From Adiantum capillus-veneris (lineage: Eukaryota; Streptophyta; Polypodiopsida; Polypodiales; Pteridaceae), in assembly GCA_014529385.2 (NCBI GenBank), contig CM043960.1, positions 123,284,543 through 123,348,542 of the forward strand: a DNA stretch of 64,000 bases. The letters are read 5' to 3'. The translations under genes were made by a program, and so were the position numbers. The notes beneath the pieces were generated by a model. It worked only from the letters and a program-made list of their open reading frames with translations. It ran no database searches and had not been told where the DNA came from. Shown here piece by piece: positions 53,780 through 64,000 of the stretch (positions within the stretch are counted from its first letter, which is position 1; each line of letters opens with the position of its first letter).

Positions 53780-54001
53780 TGATAACAACATACAAGTGCC
53801 CACCTAGCCAAGGCGTCCGTTAGGTCAGTCGTCCAAAGTTTTGATGTGGTCACATTATTTTCCGATGTTTAATACATCAAACCCTGTAAAAGCCTAATGT
53901 CAATTATCTATGTCAAGTCTAAGTCAAAGATGTAATTTTTCCAATGATGTATGTAAAGGTCCATGAGAAGTTGGCCGTCGGCCACTTTAGAAAGCCCTAG
54001 G

Positions 54002-54010
54002 TATATAATA
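54002..54010 (+). promoter_or_regulatory. TATA box of the shared LTR
   Basis: TATATAATA, followed about 100 bp later by a T/C-rich stretch, in the expected U3/R position. Confidence 0.55.
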
Positions 54011-54388
54011 CACTAAGGTTAGTGGAAAAGGAGACATTATTTTTTGAAGATAAGGGACTACTCCGTTACGTACAGAGAGCTACCTCTTTGCTCCAACTTG
54101 TAATCATCGCTTCTGGGACTACGGTAATCCAAATTCAGTTTTGTTTCTTGCATTGTGTTCCTCTTACTCTGCCCTTTCATTCAAGTGTAAGCATTCAAGG
54201 TGAAGGTTTCAAATGCATCCGTTTAGGCCTTAAATTGATGTTTTGAGTGTTTATATGCGTATTTTATGTTGTTTTGACCCTAGGAGAGGCTTTAGGGACC
54301 AAAAAACGACCCTTTAGGATCTTTCGTTTACTGTTTTTGCATACTTTGGGATGAACGATTGTAATCGTTGTACCTCTCCAAAATGCTG

Positions 54389-54393
54389 TGATA
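54389..54393. other. target-site duplicate TGATA (left) of copia
   Basis: TGATA directly before the copia left LTR; the identical pentamer is at 59508-59512. Confidence 0.93.
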
Positions 54394-54681
54394 TGTAAAG
54401 AATGAGGATGCAAGAGAGCTACACAAGACAAGCACAAAGCACACAGAGATGGAAAGCTTCTTCTACTTATTCACAGAAAAGAGAGTACAAAATGACTAAG
54501 TGCTAAAGCTGAAAAGTAGCACATATGTACATGCGGTCACTAAGTGTGAACTCTCTAGAAGCGTACTACAATGGCAGAGATCCTCCGTGTCGGTCACCTA
54601 ACGCGCCAGTGAGTAAATGCCGTAAGCGGCCAAGACCCGTAGTGGATGCCAGCTCAAGATGTAGAGCTCGACATCTCAACA
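54394..54681 (-). repeat. copia 3' LTR (288 bp)
   Basis: TGTAAAGAATG...ATCTCAACA. It lacks about 34 bp that the other LTR contains near 59360-59400. The pol stop codon lies inside this LTR. Confidence 0.95.
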
Positions 54682-56338
54682 CTCTTCCTCGAGCTCTGCA
54701 TGTCGCAGAGTCCAAGCATAGTCCAGAAACGTCGAAGCTTCTCAGCTCCGAGGGCCTTGGTAAAGATATCCGCTATCTGCTCCTCTGTGCTGACGTAGAC
54801 CAAGTCGATGTCGCCCGCCAACACTCGCTCTCGAACGTAGTGGTAATGGACCTCTATGTGTTTGGTCCCAGCATGGAACACTGGGTTCCTAGCCAACTGC
54901 ATGCTACTGAGGTTGTCACAATGAATGACAATCTGCTGGTCCACCTGCACTCCCAAGTCCTCAAGTAATGTGCGTAGCCAAGCTACCTCGCACGCCGCAA
55001 CTGCTGCACCTCTGTGCTCGATAAAGCAACCGTAGGCTGCTTTTTGCTGCTCCAAGTAACAGTAGCACTCCCAAAAGAGAACATGAAGCCACTCGTAGAT
55101 CTCCTATCAACAATGCTACCTGCCCAATCTGCATTTGTATACCCATACAATGCTAATGGTGCATCTGCTGCATAGAACAATGCGTAGTCAAGAGTCCCTT
55201 GCACATACCTAAGTGTGCGTCGTACTCCATCCAAATGTGGCTTCCTCGGAAGCTGCATGAACTGACTCTCCAAGCCTACTGTGTAGCTCAAGTCTGGCCT
55301 CGTGATAGTCAAGTAGATTAGACTACCCACCATCTTCCTGTACATATTGACATCCTCAACAACATCACCCTTCTCTGCACTCAGCTTTGCATTCACATCC
55401 AAGGGAATAGAAATTGGCTTACAATGAGCCATACCATACTTTGACAACATGTCCAAAGCATATTGTCTCTGTGATAGCCATACACCCTCTGGAGTCTTGA
55501 TCACCTCAATGCCAAGAAAGTAGCGCAACTCGCCCAAATCTTTCATTTCAAACTCCTGTTTGAGAAGACCCTTCACATGGTCAATCTCCATAGCATTGTC
55601 ACCAACAATAATAAGGTCATCTACATATATGGTAATGACCACAATCCCCACATCACTCTCACGTACATAGAGTGAATGATCAGCATGAGCTCTCCTAAAA
55701 CCAATACTGACAAGATACTTGGCAATCCTGTCATACCATGCTCTAGAGCCCTGCTTCAAACCATACAAAGCTTTGAGAAGTCTGCATACATAATCTGGGT
55801 AACCTGGATCGACATAACCAGGTGGCTGATCCATATACACTTCCTCTTGCAACTCACCATTCAAGAAGGCATTCTTTACATCCATTTGATGCATAATCCA
55901 TCCTCTAGATGCAGCCACTGCTATGACAGCTCTCACCGTCGTCATCTTTGCCACTGGAGAAAAGGTCTCCTCATAGTCTATGCCATACGTCTGTGCATAA
56001 CCCTTTGCGACCAGCCTTGCCTTGTGACGCTCAATGTTACCATCAGCCTTATGCTTGGTTTTATACACCCATTTACAGCCAATAGCTTTCTTGCCACTTG
56101 GCAATGGCACCAACTCCCATGTGTCATTTGCTTCCAATGCAGCCATCTCTTCATTCATTGCATCATCCCAATGCACATTTCCAACTGCATCCTCAAAACA
56201 TGTGGGCTCCACATCCTGTATCACCTTAGCCATGTAGGCTTGGTGATGCACTAGATACCCATCATAAGTCAATTTCTGACCGATTTCTGACTCTATTAGA
56301 TCTGCGCGGTCCTGGGTCACTCCTTTGCCCTCTAGCAT
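54654..56338 (-). pseudogene. pol: copia reverse transcriptase and RNase H (one frameshift)
   Basis: Frame 56338-54983 contains NVHWDDAMNEEMAALEANDT, FSPVAKMTTVRAVIAVAA, MDVKNAFLNGELQEEVYM, LYGLKQGSRAWYD and the catalytic IYVDDLIIVGDN. RNase H begins YTNADWAGSIVDRRSTSG, with Asn where many copia elements have Asp. Near 55030 the frame shifts, and CEVAWLRTLLEDLGV...HCDNLSSMQLARNPVFH...EEQIADIFTKAL completes RNase H to a stop at 54654, overlapping the 3' LTR by about 28 bp. Confidence 0.9.
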
Positions 56339-56549
56339 CTTCTTGTACCTTCCTTACACCAGGTGTCCTGACAGTCGGAATTCCAAATTCCTCATCAAGA
56401 CTTTGTTCAGAACCATGTGAATCCATGTCTACATGTGAAAAACCTGATGATGCATCAGCCATAAAGGGAGGTTCAAGAAACCTGCGTACGTAGTCTACCA
56501 TTCCATGGTTTCTCAACAGAGCCACGAGAAGAGGACTCTTGTGGTCCAC
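56262..56549 (-). pseudogene. copia linker between integrase and RT
   Basis: In frame with the upstream gag-integrase but separated by a single TGA (about 56550). Basic/acidic and disordered (DPGPRRSNRVRNRSEIDL). A frameshift within about 56262-56338 leads into the RT frame. Confidence 0.8.
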
Positions 56550-58937
56550 TCAAACCTGTGACTGTGGCTTCACATTTTGTACGACCACATCATCTTTTAC
56601 ATCAGCCCCAATAGTGCCATGTGCATTACTGTACCAGCTGCTCATCTCATCAAAGACTACATCTCTGCTCACTCGTAATTCTCGTGTAGTAGGATTGTAG
56701 CACCTGTACCCCTTTTGTTCAAGGGAATATCCCACAAGAATACATTTCTCTGCTTTAGGATCCAATTTCCTACGCAACTCATCTGGTACATGCACGTAAG
56801 CTATGCAGCCAAACACTTTCAAGTGTGCCAAATCAGGCTTTGTACCTGTAAACTTTTCCTCGGGTGTTACATCATGCACCGCAGCTGTAGGTGTCCTATT
56901 CATAATGTACACAGCTGTATTTACGGCTTCAACCCAGAAATGATGAGGCATGTTCTTCTCATTCATCAATGCACGTGAAACCTCTGCAATGTGCCTGTTT
57001 TTCCTTTCTGCGACCCCATTTTGTTGTGGAGTATATCTGCATGTAAACTGCCTGCGTATACCATGCATTCGCAGAAAATCTGAAAAATCATTAGAGAAGT
57101 ACTCTCCCCCTCCATCTGACCTCAATGTCTTGATTTGCATATCTGTCTCCTTCTCAATCATGACTTTGAAGTCTTCAAAGTGACCAAACACTTCACTTTT
57201 GTTACGCATGAAGTAGACCCATACTTTCCTTGTATGGTCATCAATGAAAGAGACATAATACCTGCAACCATGTATACTTGCAGTATCGGTTGGACCCCAA
57301 ACATCTATGTGCACCACCTCAAGTGGCTTTTTACATACATTGCGCTCATGTGGAAATGAGCCCTTTGACTGTTTTCCAAACTTGCATGCTGCACACACTT
57401 TATGCATACCATCCACCTTGAATTTGGGCAAACCTTTTACAATCTGTTTTGATTGCATGCTGCGCAATCTCTGCTCATTGACATGGCCAATGCGTTTGTG
57501 CCAAATGTCAACATCAGCCACAACACCTGTGCCCTGTGCAAATAATGCAGATTTTACCTCAGGCATGTCTACATTCAGCGTAAACATTCTGCCCACACAT
57601 TTGCCCTCTGTGATTAGCTTACAGCCATTCTGGAAATCTTCTACATAACAGCCATTTGGATTGAAGCGAACCTGCAAACCCTGCTCAACCATTTGTCCAA
57701 CAGAAACAAGATTCTTTGTAATGTTTGGGACATGAAGTACATCTGCTAAGTACTTTGATTTCCCACTCTTCGTATTTAGAGGTATGTCCCCTACATGAGC
57801 AATGGGGTGAGCTGTGTCATCTCCTGTCTGCACATAGCCTGACACATCTGGTTTGCGCATATCTCTAAACCACTCTCCACGAGACGTCATGTGATTAGAG
57901 GCACCTGAATCCACATACCAAACATCATCTTGGGTGGAATTCTCTGCAATCATTGTATTCATTACATGCTGCATAACAAACATGCGCTCGTTTTTGCTGT
58001 CATCTGCATCTCTGCTAGTAGATGCATAGTTGCCTTGTTCTCTCTTTCCACTTGCTTTTCCCTTTGGACAGTCACGTGACATGTGACCTCTTTCACCACA
58101 AGTCCAACATTCTCTGCTATCTGGAGTATGTTGCTGCCTGCTTGATCCTGCACCACGACGTCTTTGACTCCCCCTGCCTTGAGACTGGTTTCCCCTGCCA
58201 CCTGTATTGTTTTGATTTGATTGAACTTCCAAAAATTGGCCCCTGCAACCCCTTGGGCCTCGACCACGACCTCTACCTCTACCTCTGTTGGAGCTAGAAT
58301 AGAAGACCTGTTCAGAATTATTTCTGCCATGAGAAGAAGATGTGTCAAGGTTCTTCTCCTCAAGAATAAGCATAGAAATCAAGTCTTGGAACACAGGGAT
58401 GTCGTCTCTTGTATTCATGGAAGACCTAAAATGTACATACTCATCTCCTAGACCATCCAAGCATGCACGGGAAATGTCATTGTCTTCCACTGAGACTTTA
58501 ATAGATCCAAGAGCCTCAATGATACTCTTGATCTTCAAAGCATAATCATTGATGGAGAGGTTGTTCCTCTTAACCTGATTTAGCTCCGACTTTAGTTGAA
58601 GCTTCCTGGCCTTGGTATTCACCTCGAACACTCTGCCTAAGTTTCTCCATGCAATGGCGGGGGTTTCAGCATCCTGTAGATAGCCCATCATGCCATCTGT
58701 GATGCTCATAGAAAGCCAATACATCACTTTGCTCCGGCCTTGTTGCCAGTCCCTCAAAGCTTTCCTTTGTTCTGCTGTAGCATTTGCCTCGGGAATCTCT
58801 GGTTCCTTTTCATTGTCTCCTTCTACATAGTCCCAATAAACTTTTCCTTTTAGGAAATTTGTTATTCTGAACTTCCATGCAGGGTAGTTATTTTTCTCAA
58901 GCTTCTCAGTAACAATCTGACTGAAACCGTCAGACAT
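56550..58937 (-). CDS. gag-pol: copia Gag-protease-integrase polyprotein
   Basis: A 795-aa frame from the ATG at 58937 (MSDGFSQIVTEKLEKNNYPA). Residues 1-200 are the copia Gag (UBN2-type) fold. An Arg/Gly-rich stretch and the CCHC knuckle CWTCGERGHMSRDC (277-290) follow. The protease site is WYVDSGASNHM (DSG 343-345). The integrase zinc finger is H480, H485, C515, C518, and the integrase core D545, D608, E644 with 35 residues between the last two. All catalytic residues are present. It ends at a TGA where an active element would continue into RT. Confidence 0.94.
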   Translation of the reverse strand: MSDGFSQIVTEKLEKNNYPAWKFRITNFLKGKVYWDYVEGDNEKEPEIPEANATAEQRKALRDWQQGRSKVMYWLSMSITDGMMGYLQDAETPAIAWRNLGRVFEVNTKARKLQLKSELNQVKRNNLSINDYALKIKSIIEALGSIKVSVEDNDISRACLDGLGDEYVHFRSSMNTRDDIPVFQDLISMLILEEKNLDTSSSHGRNNSEQVFYSSSNRGRGRGRGRGPRGCRGQFLEVQSNQNNTGGRGNQSQGRGSQRRRGAGSSRQQHTPDSRECWTCGERGHMSRDCPKGKASGKREQGNYASTSRDADDSKNERMFVMQHVMNTMIAENSTQDDVWYVDSGASNHMTSRGEWFRDMRKPDVSGYVQTGDDTAHPIAHVGDIPLNTKSGKSKYLADVLHVPNITKNLVSVGQMVEQGLQVRFNPNGCYVEDFQNGCKLITEGKCVGRMFTLNVDMPEVKSALFAQGTGVVADVDIWHKRIGHVNEQRLRSMQSKQIVKGLPKFKVDGMHKVCAACKFGKQSKGSFPHERNVCKKPLEVVHIDVWGPTDTASIHGCRYYVSFIDDHTRKVWVYFMRNKSEVFGHFEDFKVMIEKETDMQIKTLRSDGGGEYFSNDFSDFLRMHGIRRQFTCRYTPQQNGVAERKNRHIAEVSRALMNEKNMPHHFWVEAVNTAVYIMNRTPTAAVHDVTPEEKFTGTKPDLAHLKVFGCIAYVHVPDELRRKLDPKAEKCILVGYSLEQKGYRCYNPTTRELRVSRDVVFDEMSSWYSNAHGTIGADVKDDVVVQNVKPQSQV

Positions 58938-59169
58938 CTTGAAGCACTAAGACAAAATAGCTGCAATCTGCAAAAACCTACAAATCTGATGAACCTGCTA
59001 TCGTGGTACCTGTAACGCTTTCTACACTCAACGAGTGTCCACAATCAAGCGTACATACAACCACTATACTTGTACAGTAAATCTTTGTATACTGTACTTT
59101 GGAGACCTGTCGTGGATTGCGAACAAAGGGATTGTGATGCTCTTGCTCTCTTAGCCTCTCTTGCCTGCA
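58938..59169 (-). other. copia leader
   Basis: Untranslated leader between the primer site and gag, about 230 bp, with no extra frames. Confidence 0.7.
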
Positions 59170-59185
59170 CCAGGCTCTAATACCA
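59170..59185 (-). other. copia primer-binding site (tRNA-iMet type)
   Basis: Minus strand TGGTATTAGAGCCTGG immediately inside the 5' LTR. Confidence 0.9.
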
Positions 59186-59507
59186 TGTAAAGAATGAGGA
59201 TGCAAGAGAGCTACACAAGACAAGCACAAAGCACACAGAGATGGAAAGCTTCTTCTTCTTCTTCACAGAAAAGAGAGTACAAAATGACTAAGTGCTAAAG
59301 ATGAAAAGTAGCACATATGTACATGCGATCACTAAGTGTGAACTCTCTAGAAGCGTACTAGGATGGCACTATAAGTGTAGTCCAGCTGTAGAATCACTGG
59401 CAGAGATCCTCCGTGTCGGTCACCTAACGCGCCAGTGAGTAAATGCCGTAAGCGGCCAAGACCCGTAGTGGATGCCAGCTCAAGATGTAGAGCTCGACAT
59501 CTCAACA
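59186..59507 (-). repeat. copia 5' LTR (322 bp)
   Basis: Nearly identical to 54394-54681 apart from an extra segment of about 34 bp around CACTATAAGTGTAGTCCAG. Confidence 0.95.
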
Positions 59508-59512
59508 TGATA
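59508..59512. other. target-site duplicate TGATA (right) of copia
   Basis: Matches 54389-54393. Confidence 0.93.
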
Positions 59513-59820
59513 GTGATAGGATATGTTCCTGATAGTCCCCTGTAGCTTCCCTTCAAGTTTCGTGCGATTCCGATATGATTTGCATGGTGAACGGGCGTGA
59601 TGATTGTAGAGCTGTGTAGAAGGACATAGGCAGATTACTTGGCTTTAGTGCGTTTGATTTGCTTGTAGAGTTAGGAGTTGCATCTCTTCGAGTTCACTTC
59701 ATTACGATTGACACCCTAGTGAGTTTCCATGCCTCATCCGAGTCGCTTCCCTTGTATCGATAATTTTATGTTGATGCTTGAGAGCTATGCTATGGATGTC
59801 CGTCGCGCGACCCGCAAACA

Positions 59821-59840
59821 TTGGCACCGTTTTCGGGGAA
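59821..59840 (+). other. primer-binding site of E2
   Basis: TTGGCACCGTTTTCGGGGAA follows the LTR's terminal CAAACA. It resembles the TGGCGCCGTTGCCGGGGA primer site common in plant Athila/Tat-type Ty3 elements, with three or so changes. Confidence 0.7.
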
Positions 59841-60359
59841 TGAATCTTAGGTGATGAGTGACCGAGTGCATATTCAGAGTTTTCTTATTGTTCCAAAAGA
59901 TATTTTCCATTCCATTTACATTTCAATGAAGCATCTAGACAGGGGTTTAGTGCTTAGTGGAGTCTAGGGTCGGTGGACTGGCTAGATCTACTCTTGAGAG
60001 ATATAGGGAGTTGTGAGTGAGGTTGCTTTAAGCATTTTTACTCTTCAAATTTCTTTGTATTGATTGAGTACTGATCCATCATCCGTTTTTTATCCTGTTT
60101 GTTTTGTTTGATTCATTTTCTTATGTTCTTTCATTTCTGTACCTAAGAGTAGGATAAGTAAATCACATTCCAGTCAGATTTGGGGCAAAAGTTAGAGTCG
60201 AGAAACCAAAAAACCATAACTTTGGCAAAAGGGCCATAAGACTCTGAAATTAGAAAATCTGACCAAACAGAGCTGATATTGATTCAAATCACAAAGTGGT
60301 AGCACCAAACACTGGGAAATACTTGTCACATAGAGCCTGTAAAATTTCATCCGATTTGG

Positions 60360-61940
60360 CCCAGGTACTACGATCGCCCTCAGTGTCAGAATTGTACAAG
60401 ATTTGACATGTGCCTTCCTGATAAGATTCTAAACAAGTTTATCTAAAGCAACCACACCCAAAAATATCAAAAATCAAGGAAATCAGGCCACTTGGGTAAA
60501 ACTAGCCTGACAGACCCAAAAATTGTAAAATCTTGACTTTTGGTGATCCAAATGCAAAAAGACTTGGGGGATAGCCTTAAAACATCACTGTCTACAAGCA
60601 TGCCAAATTTGGTCTAATTTGGGCTCAGAACTACGATCGCGATCGGTGTACCTAAGAGACAGACTTTGACCAGATTTCATCTATGGGATCCTCAGGTGTA
60701 TACAAACATAAAAGTCTAAAGGACCTAGAGCCAAAAACCTCAAAATACCTTTCAAATCATCTGAATACAGATCCGAGTCAAAAACTGCTAAACTGGCATA
60801 GAAATTGACTTTCAGAAGACCAAAACACATCAAGACTGGGAAGAAACCATACAGAGGGATAGCATGTATACAGGACAACCCCAGATAGCTTTCAAATCCC
60901 AAAACAAACACCAAAATCAAGTCAAATTGACAAATTCAGGAAATCAGGCACTTCAGACCAAGAAACTGTAAATTCTTGACTTTTTTGAGTCCAAATTCAA
61001 AAAGATTTGGCAGGTAGTCTTAAAATAGCCTAGTGAACAAGCTGGTGAAGTTTCATCCAATTTGGGCTCCAAAGTACGATCGCGATCGGTGTACCTCAGT
61101 GCCAGATTTTGACCAGACTTTACCCACACATACACCTAGGTTATATAAGATACTAGGAGTTTTCAAAATTAAAAAAAAATCACCAAAATAGCCAAAAATA
61201 GCAGACAGTCAGGAAACCACTGCAGCAGACCAAGATCTGGTGAAAACATGACTTTTTCTTGATTAAATTCAAAAAGATTTGGGGAGTAGACTGTACACAT
61301 CATTGTCTACCATATCCACAAGTTTCATCCAATTTGGGCTCAAAACTACGATCGCGATCGGTGTACCATATTGACATTTTGAGTTGAGACTTGGTGAGTA
61401 GGTAGCTGATAACTAGACAAACAACTTTCTCAAAAGAACCAGGGTCAAGAAACCAAAAGACAGTTCTCAAATAGGGCAAACACTGATCACTGATCCTTCA
61501 GACCAAAATTTTGAGAAAATTCAAGTTTTGTTGATCCAAATGCAAAGTGGGTTTGGGAATAGAATAATCATACCATGTCTATCAACTCCTAAAATTTCAT
61601 GCAAAAAGGAGCTGGAACTACGATCGCGATCGGTGTACCCCAGTGACATTTTGGACTGAAAATTTATGAGTAGGTAGCTCACATCTAGTGCAACATATTT
61701 TTCAAAAGGAGCAAGATCAAAAAAGCAAAAGAAAGTGGTCAAAAAAGTCCCAGTTACACAATCAGGCCAATAATCGTAAAACCACCTGGGATTTGGGTTT
61801 TCATTGGTCAAAACATCTCCAAATTCAAAAATATAAAGACACTTGGTATCAAGAAATCAAGGGCTAGCTACTGTGCAAAAGTCTTCCAAATCTGTGACAT
61901 GGGGTCAACGATCGCGATCGGTGTACCTCTACATAGTGAG
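60360..61940 (+). other. E2 leader with iterated CGATCGCGATCG palindromes
   Basis: The leader consists of degenerate units of about 260-290 bp (ATCCAATTTGGGCTC, CTTGACTTTT, CAAAAAGATTTGG words). The sequence CGATCGCGATCGGTGTACC occurs at 60634, 61077, 61349, 61621 and 61909, with a decayed version at 60371. The 12-bp core is a perfect palindrome, and the 19 bases are invariant across five copies although the surrounding unit is diverged. Confidence 0.9.
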
Positions 61941-62364
61941 GGTATCTGACTTCATAAGTTTGTAGATCTACTTGAGTACATCCCAAATCTCAAGTTTGAG
62001 TGAAAAATAATCTCTGGAAGCCAAGATACAAGCCAAAGTTCCTGTGTGCTGGTCCTGAAACTGTTTTAAGTGTTGTTTCAAGTACAGTTCACCAAAAGTG
62101 CTCTAACTTTTGATAGACAACTCCAAATTGAGTCAGATATAGCTAGGAAGAAAGGTTGCGGGCAATAGCACACACCTAGAGCTGAATTTGACTAGGTTTC
62201 CTAATTCCAAACTTTCAGGGTATCCAAGACCAGTTTCCAGAGACCAAAAAAGTCGCAAATTCCTGACTTTTTAGAGACTTGACCAGGGCAAAAAGGGATT
62301 GTGTGCACTAAGTCAAGGTGTTCTTATCAAGGATCATCTTGAGAGTATCGAGTGAGGCTTAAAC

Positions 62365-63999
62365 ATGACGACTCATCCATCATTAGGGTTTCCCACTCAA
62401 CTCAGAGCTATGCCACCTACACAAACAGCCAGAAATACTGCAACACCTATAACAAGAAGGTTGAGACAAGACCATGAGGCTTATCAATCATATCAAGCCA
62501 AACCTCAAGGCAGGGCTCATGGATATTTGTCAAGTGATCATGTAGCTCACTGGATGCCAAACCAATCAACTAAAATGCGGGAGTTTGAAAGAGCAAAATT
62601 GGAAATTGTTGGAGACTTAGAGGAGAAGCATCCTCTAATCAACAAACCCAACGTGAGGTTCATCAAAACCAATGAAGCCACGAGAGTTCTAACGGATTAC
62701 ACTTATGATGGCCTTTTTAGGTTACCTATTGGGGATCAAAACAACTTCTATAGATTTTTAAATTCCATCATTGAAGAGTTGACAGATTACAAGAACCTCT
62801 ATGCCTTCACATACACAGATGACCAGGGAGTGCAAGTTTTAATGGTAGATAAGTATGGACGAGAGTACAAACTTATCATCCCAATTGAGCTAGAAAGATA
62901 TACATACATGGGTACTCCAATTTCTGCTTACTACTTTCAATCGAGTGTAAGCGTACCAGGGTTTTTTGAGACTGATTTGCAAGAAGCGAACATTGAAAAT
63001 ATGGAATCAAATGGACCTCAAACATCCAAAATAGCTATTCACGGGAGTGTAGCTCCTACCTCATTGAGTGGAACCAAGAGACCACCAATTAGACTTACAA
63101 ATCCATCAACATTTCCAAAACATGTCTCAAAGGGGATTCCACCAGGATTTGCTCCAAGACGAGAAGAAGGAACGAGGGATGTCTTTGTGAGAGACCCCAA
63201 CACACTAAGATACATGGTTGAACCATAACCAATGAGACCATATCAATTGGCCAAATGTGTCAAGAAGAAGTATGATGGGTTAAGGGATCCATACGTACAT
63301 GCATTCTTGTTCAAACAAGTGTTAAGAGTTGAACAAGTATTTTATTTTCATACATAGTATGAGGGATTTGGCTTAACCTTGGAAGGGATAGCATTGAATT
63401 GGTTCCAACCGTTAGACAAAAATGCCTTCTCAAATGTTGAACAACTGTTGCAAGAATTTGTTGTGGAGTTCTCTAAAAGGGGAATCAAGCATAACACAGT
63501 GTCCCAAATCTATGCATTCAAGCAAAAAGAAGATGAGAGAGTGAAGGAAGCATCGTTACGCTTCAAACAATATATAGAGAGATGTCTGGAACGCGAGTTA
63601 CCACAGGATGAAAGATTATCAATTCTCTTCATAGAGGGTTTGAAAAATGAAACTCTCAAGAAAGATTTGCACTTAAAAGGATGCACTTCCTTTGAAAAAG
63701 TCACGAGAGAAGCGTTATACGTAGTTGACAATTGTAAAGCCTATGGCGAGGAAATTGGTGATACAAAGATCACTAGGGATAATGCTCCTTTAGCATCTAG
63801 TGAAACCAACACAAGGCAATTGGTTATGTCTCAATTAATGACCAACCTAGATGAGCTAGCAGTGCAAGTTGCACAACGAATAAAATGGTGTGCCATTGAG
63901 CAAAAATGGACCAATCATGATATGAGTGAGTGCTACTATAATCAAACCTACACAAGGGGGATACTATTTGGACATAAAATAGAAAAACAAATTCCATTA
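62365..63999 (+). pseudogene. gag: E2 Gag (two in-frame stops, continues beyond window)
   Basis: A single frame runs from the ATG at 62365 to the window end with a TAA at 63226-63228 and a TAG near 63355. N-terminal: the module LYAFTYTDDQGVQVLMVDKYGREYKL (about residues 143-170) shared with E1. Core: KKKYDGLRDPYVHAFLFKQ, GFGLTLEGIALNWFQ, LLQEFVVEFSKRGIKHNTVS and LSILFIEGLKNETLKKDL, the Gag fold, then WCAIEQKWTNHDMSECYYN. It is collinear with E1 Gag but clearly diverged, so E1 and E2 are different family members. Confidence 0.75.
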
Positions 64000-64000
64000 C

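Larger units (their letters stand above)
54394..59507 (-). mobile_element. Ty1/copia LTR retrotransposon, 5.1 kb
   Basis: LTRs at 54394-54681 and 59186-59507 are flanked by the TGATA duplication. The minus strand carries a tRNA-iMet-type primer site and gag-protease-integrase-RT-RNase H in copia order. The reading frame is broken by one TGA and two frameshifts, so it is not autonomous, but the near-identical LTRs indicate a young insertion. Confidence 0.95.
53780..59820 (+). repeat. LTR of the GAG-type elements, split by a copia insertion
   Basis: The LTR comprises 53780-54393 and, after the copia element and its target duplicate, 59513-59820: about 922 bp with TG...CA ends (TGATAACAAC...CGCAAACA). 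On its left is E1's purine tract and on its right a primer-binding site leading into E2, so one LTR serves as the 3' LTR of E1 and the 5' LTR of E2. TATA at 54002. No second copy of this LTR lies in the window for comparison. Confidence 0.65.
59841..64000 (+). mobile_element. GAG-type Ty3 retroelement E2 (runs off the window)
   Basis: The 2.5-kb leader is followed by a Gag frame homologous to E1. The window ends inside Gag, so whether RT is present is unknown. Confidence 0.75.

Noticed and set aside
55676-56254. 192-aa frame on the plus strand within copia, and similar antisense frames in the Ty3 pol and copia gag
   Set aside because: Antisense shadows of strongly supported coding frames.
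1-64000. tRNA, rRNA or other structural RNA genes
   Set aside because: Only primer-binding sites resembling tRNA 3' ends were found; no cloverleaf, rRNA core or snRNA signature recognised by eye.

Overview
This window looks like transposon-dense nuclear DNA of a land plant. It has Ty3 and Ty1 retrotransposons with plant-type primer-binding sites, a CACTA element with a TNP2-type transposase, a Mutator-like foldback, spliceosomal introns (GTAAGT...TTGCAG) and abundant CT/CA/GT microsatellites. A Helentron-type PIF1-endonuclease fusion and a non-canonical transposase-like gene suggest a non-flowering plant such as a fern or lycophyte, but this is a guess. I found no intact conventional gene. 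Almost every coding region is transposon-derived and most are broken.

Layout. 1-2029: the 3' half of a Helentron-like PIF1 helicase fused to an EEP endonuclease, with two frame breaks. 2622-18350: a 15.7-kb CACTA element with a TTC target duplication at both ends. It carries inverted arrays of a 173-bp repeat, a 0.7-kb CT tract and the decayed 3' end of its transposase. The transposase was split by an 8.1-kb Ty3 chromovirus (6481-14566), and its downstream part is tandemly duplicated. 18839-20232: a Mutator-like foldback with four GC-rich 60-bp palindromes. 20.2-32 kb: gene-free, with a pair of 1.9-kb direct repeats, a G-run/C-run-bounded mini-element and a faint LTR-retrotransposon remnant.

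33.1-39.85 kb (+): a decayed multi-exon gene encoding a basic N-terminus, coiled coils, a RING-like finger and an FCP1-like (HAD phosphatase fold) domain with the active-site aspartates replaced. A likely 3-kb intron of this gene holds a palindromic minisatellite and a foldback element. 40.1-42.0 kb (-): a convergent gene with D...SDG...HGKG motifs like a DDE transposase. 42.0-46.7 kb: a second minisatellite of the same design, interrupted by a 2.66-kb solo LTR.

46.7-64 kb: two related GAG-type Ty3 elements (E1 and E2) that appear to share one LTR (E1 internal - LTR - E2 internal). A Ty1/copia element (54394-59507, TSD TGATA) is inserted into that shared LTR. The 5' leaders of E1 and E2 carry iterated palindromes at comparable places but with entirely different sequence. 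I regard these, and the RING/FCP1-like gene beside the transposase-like gene, as the most unusual content. All assignments come from motif reading alone; no database search was possible.
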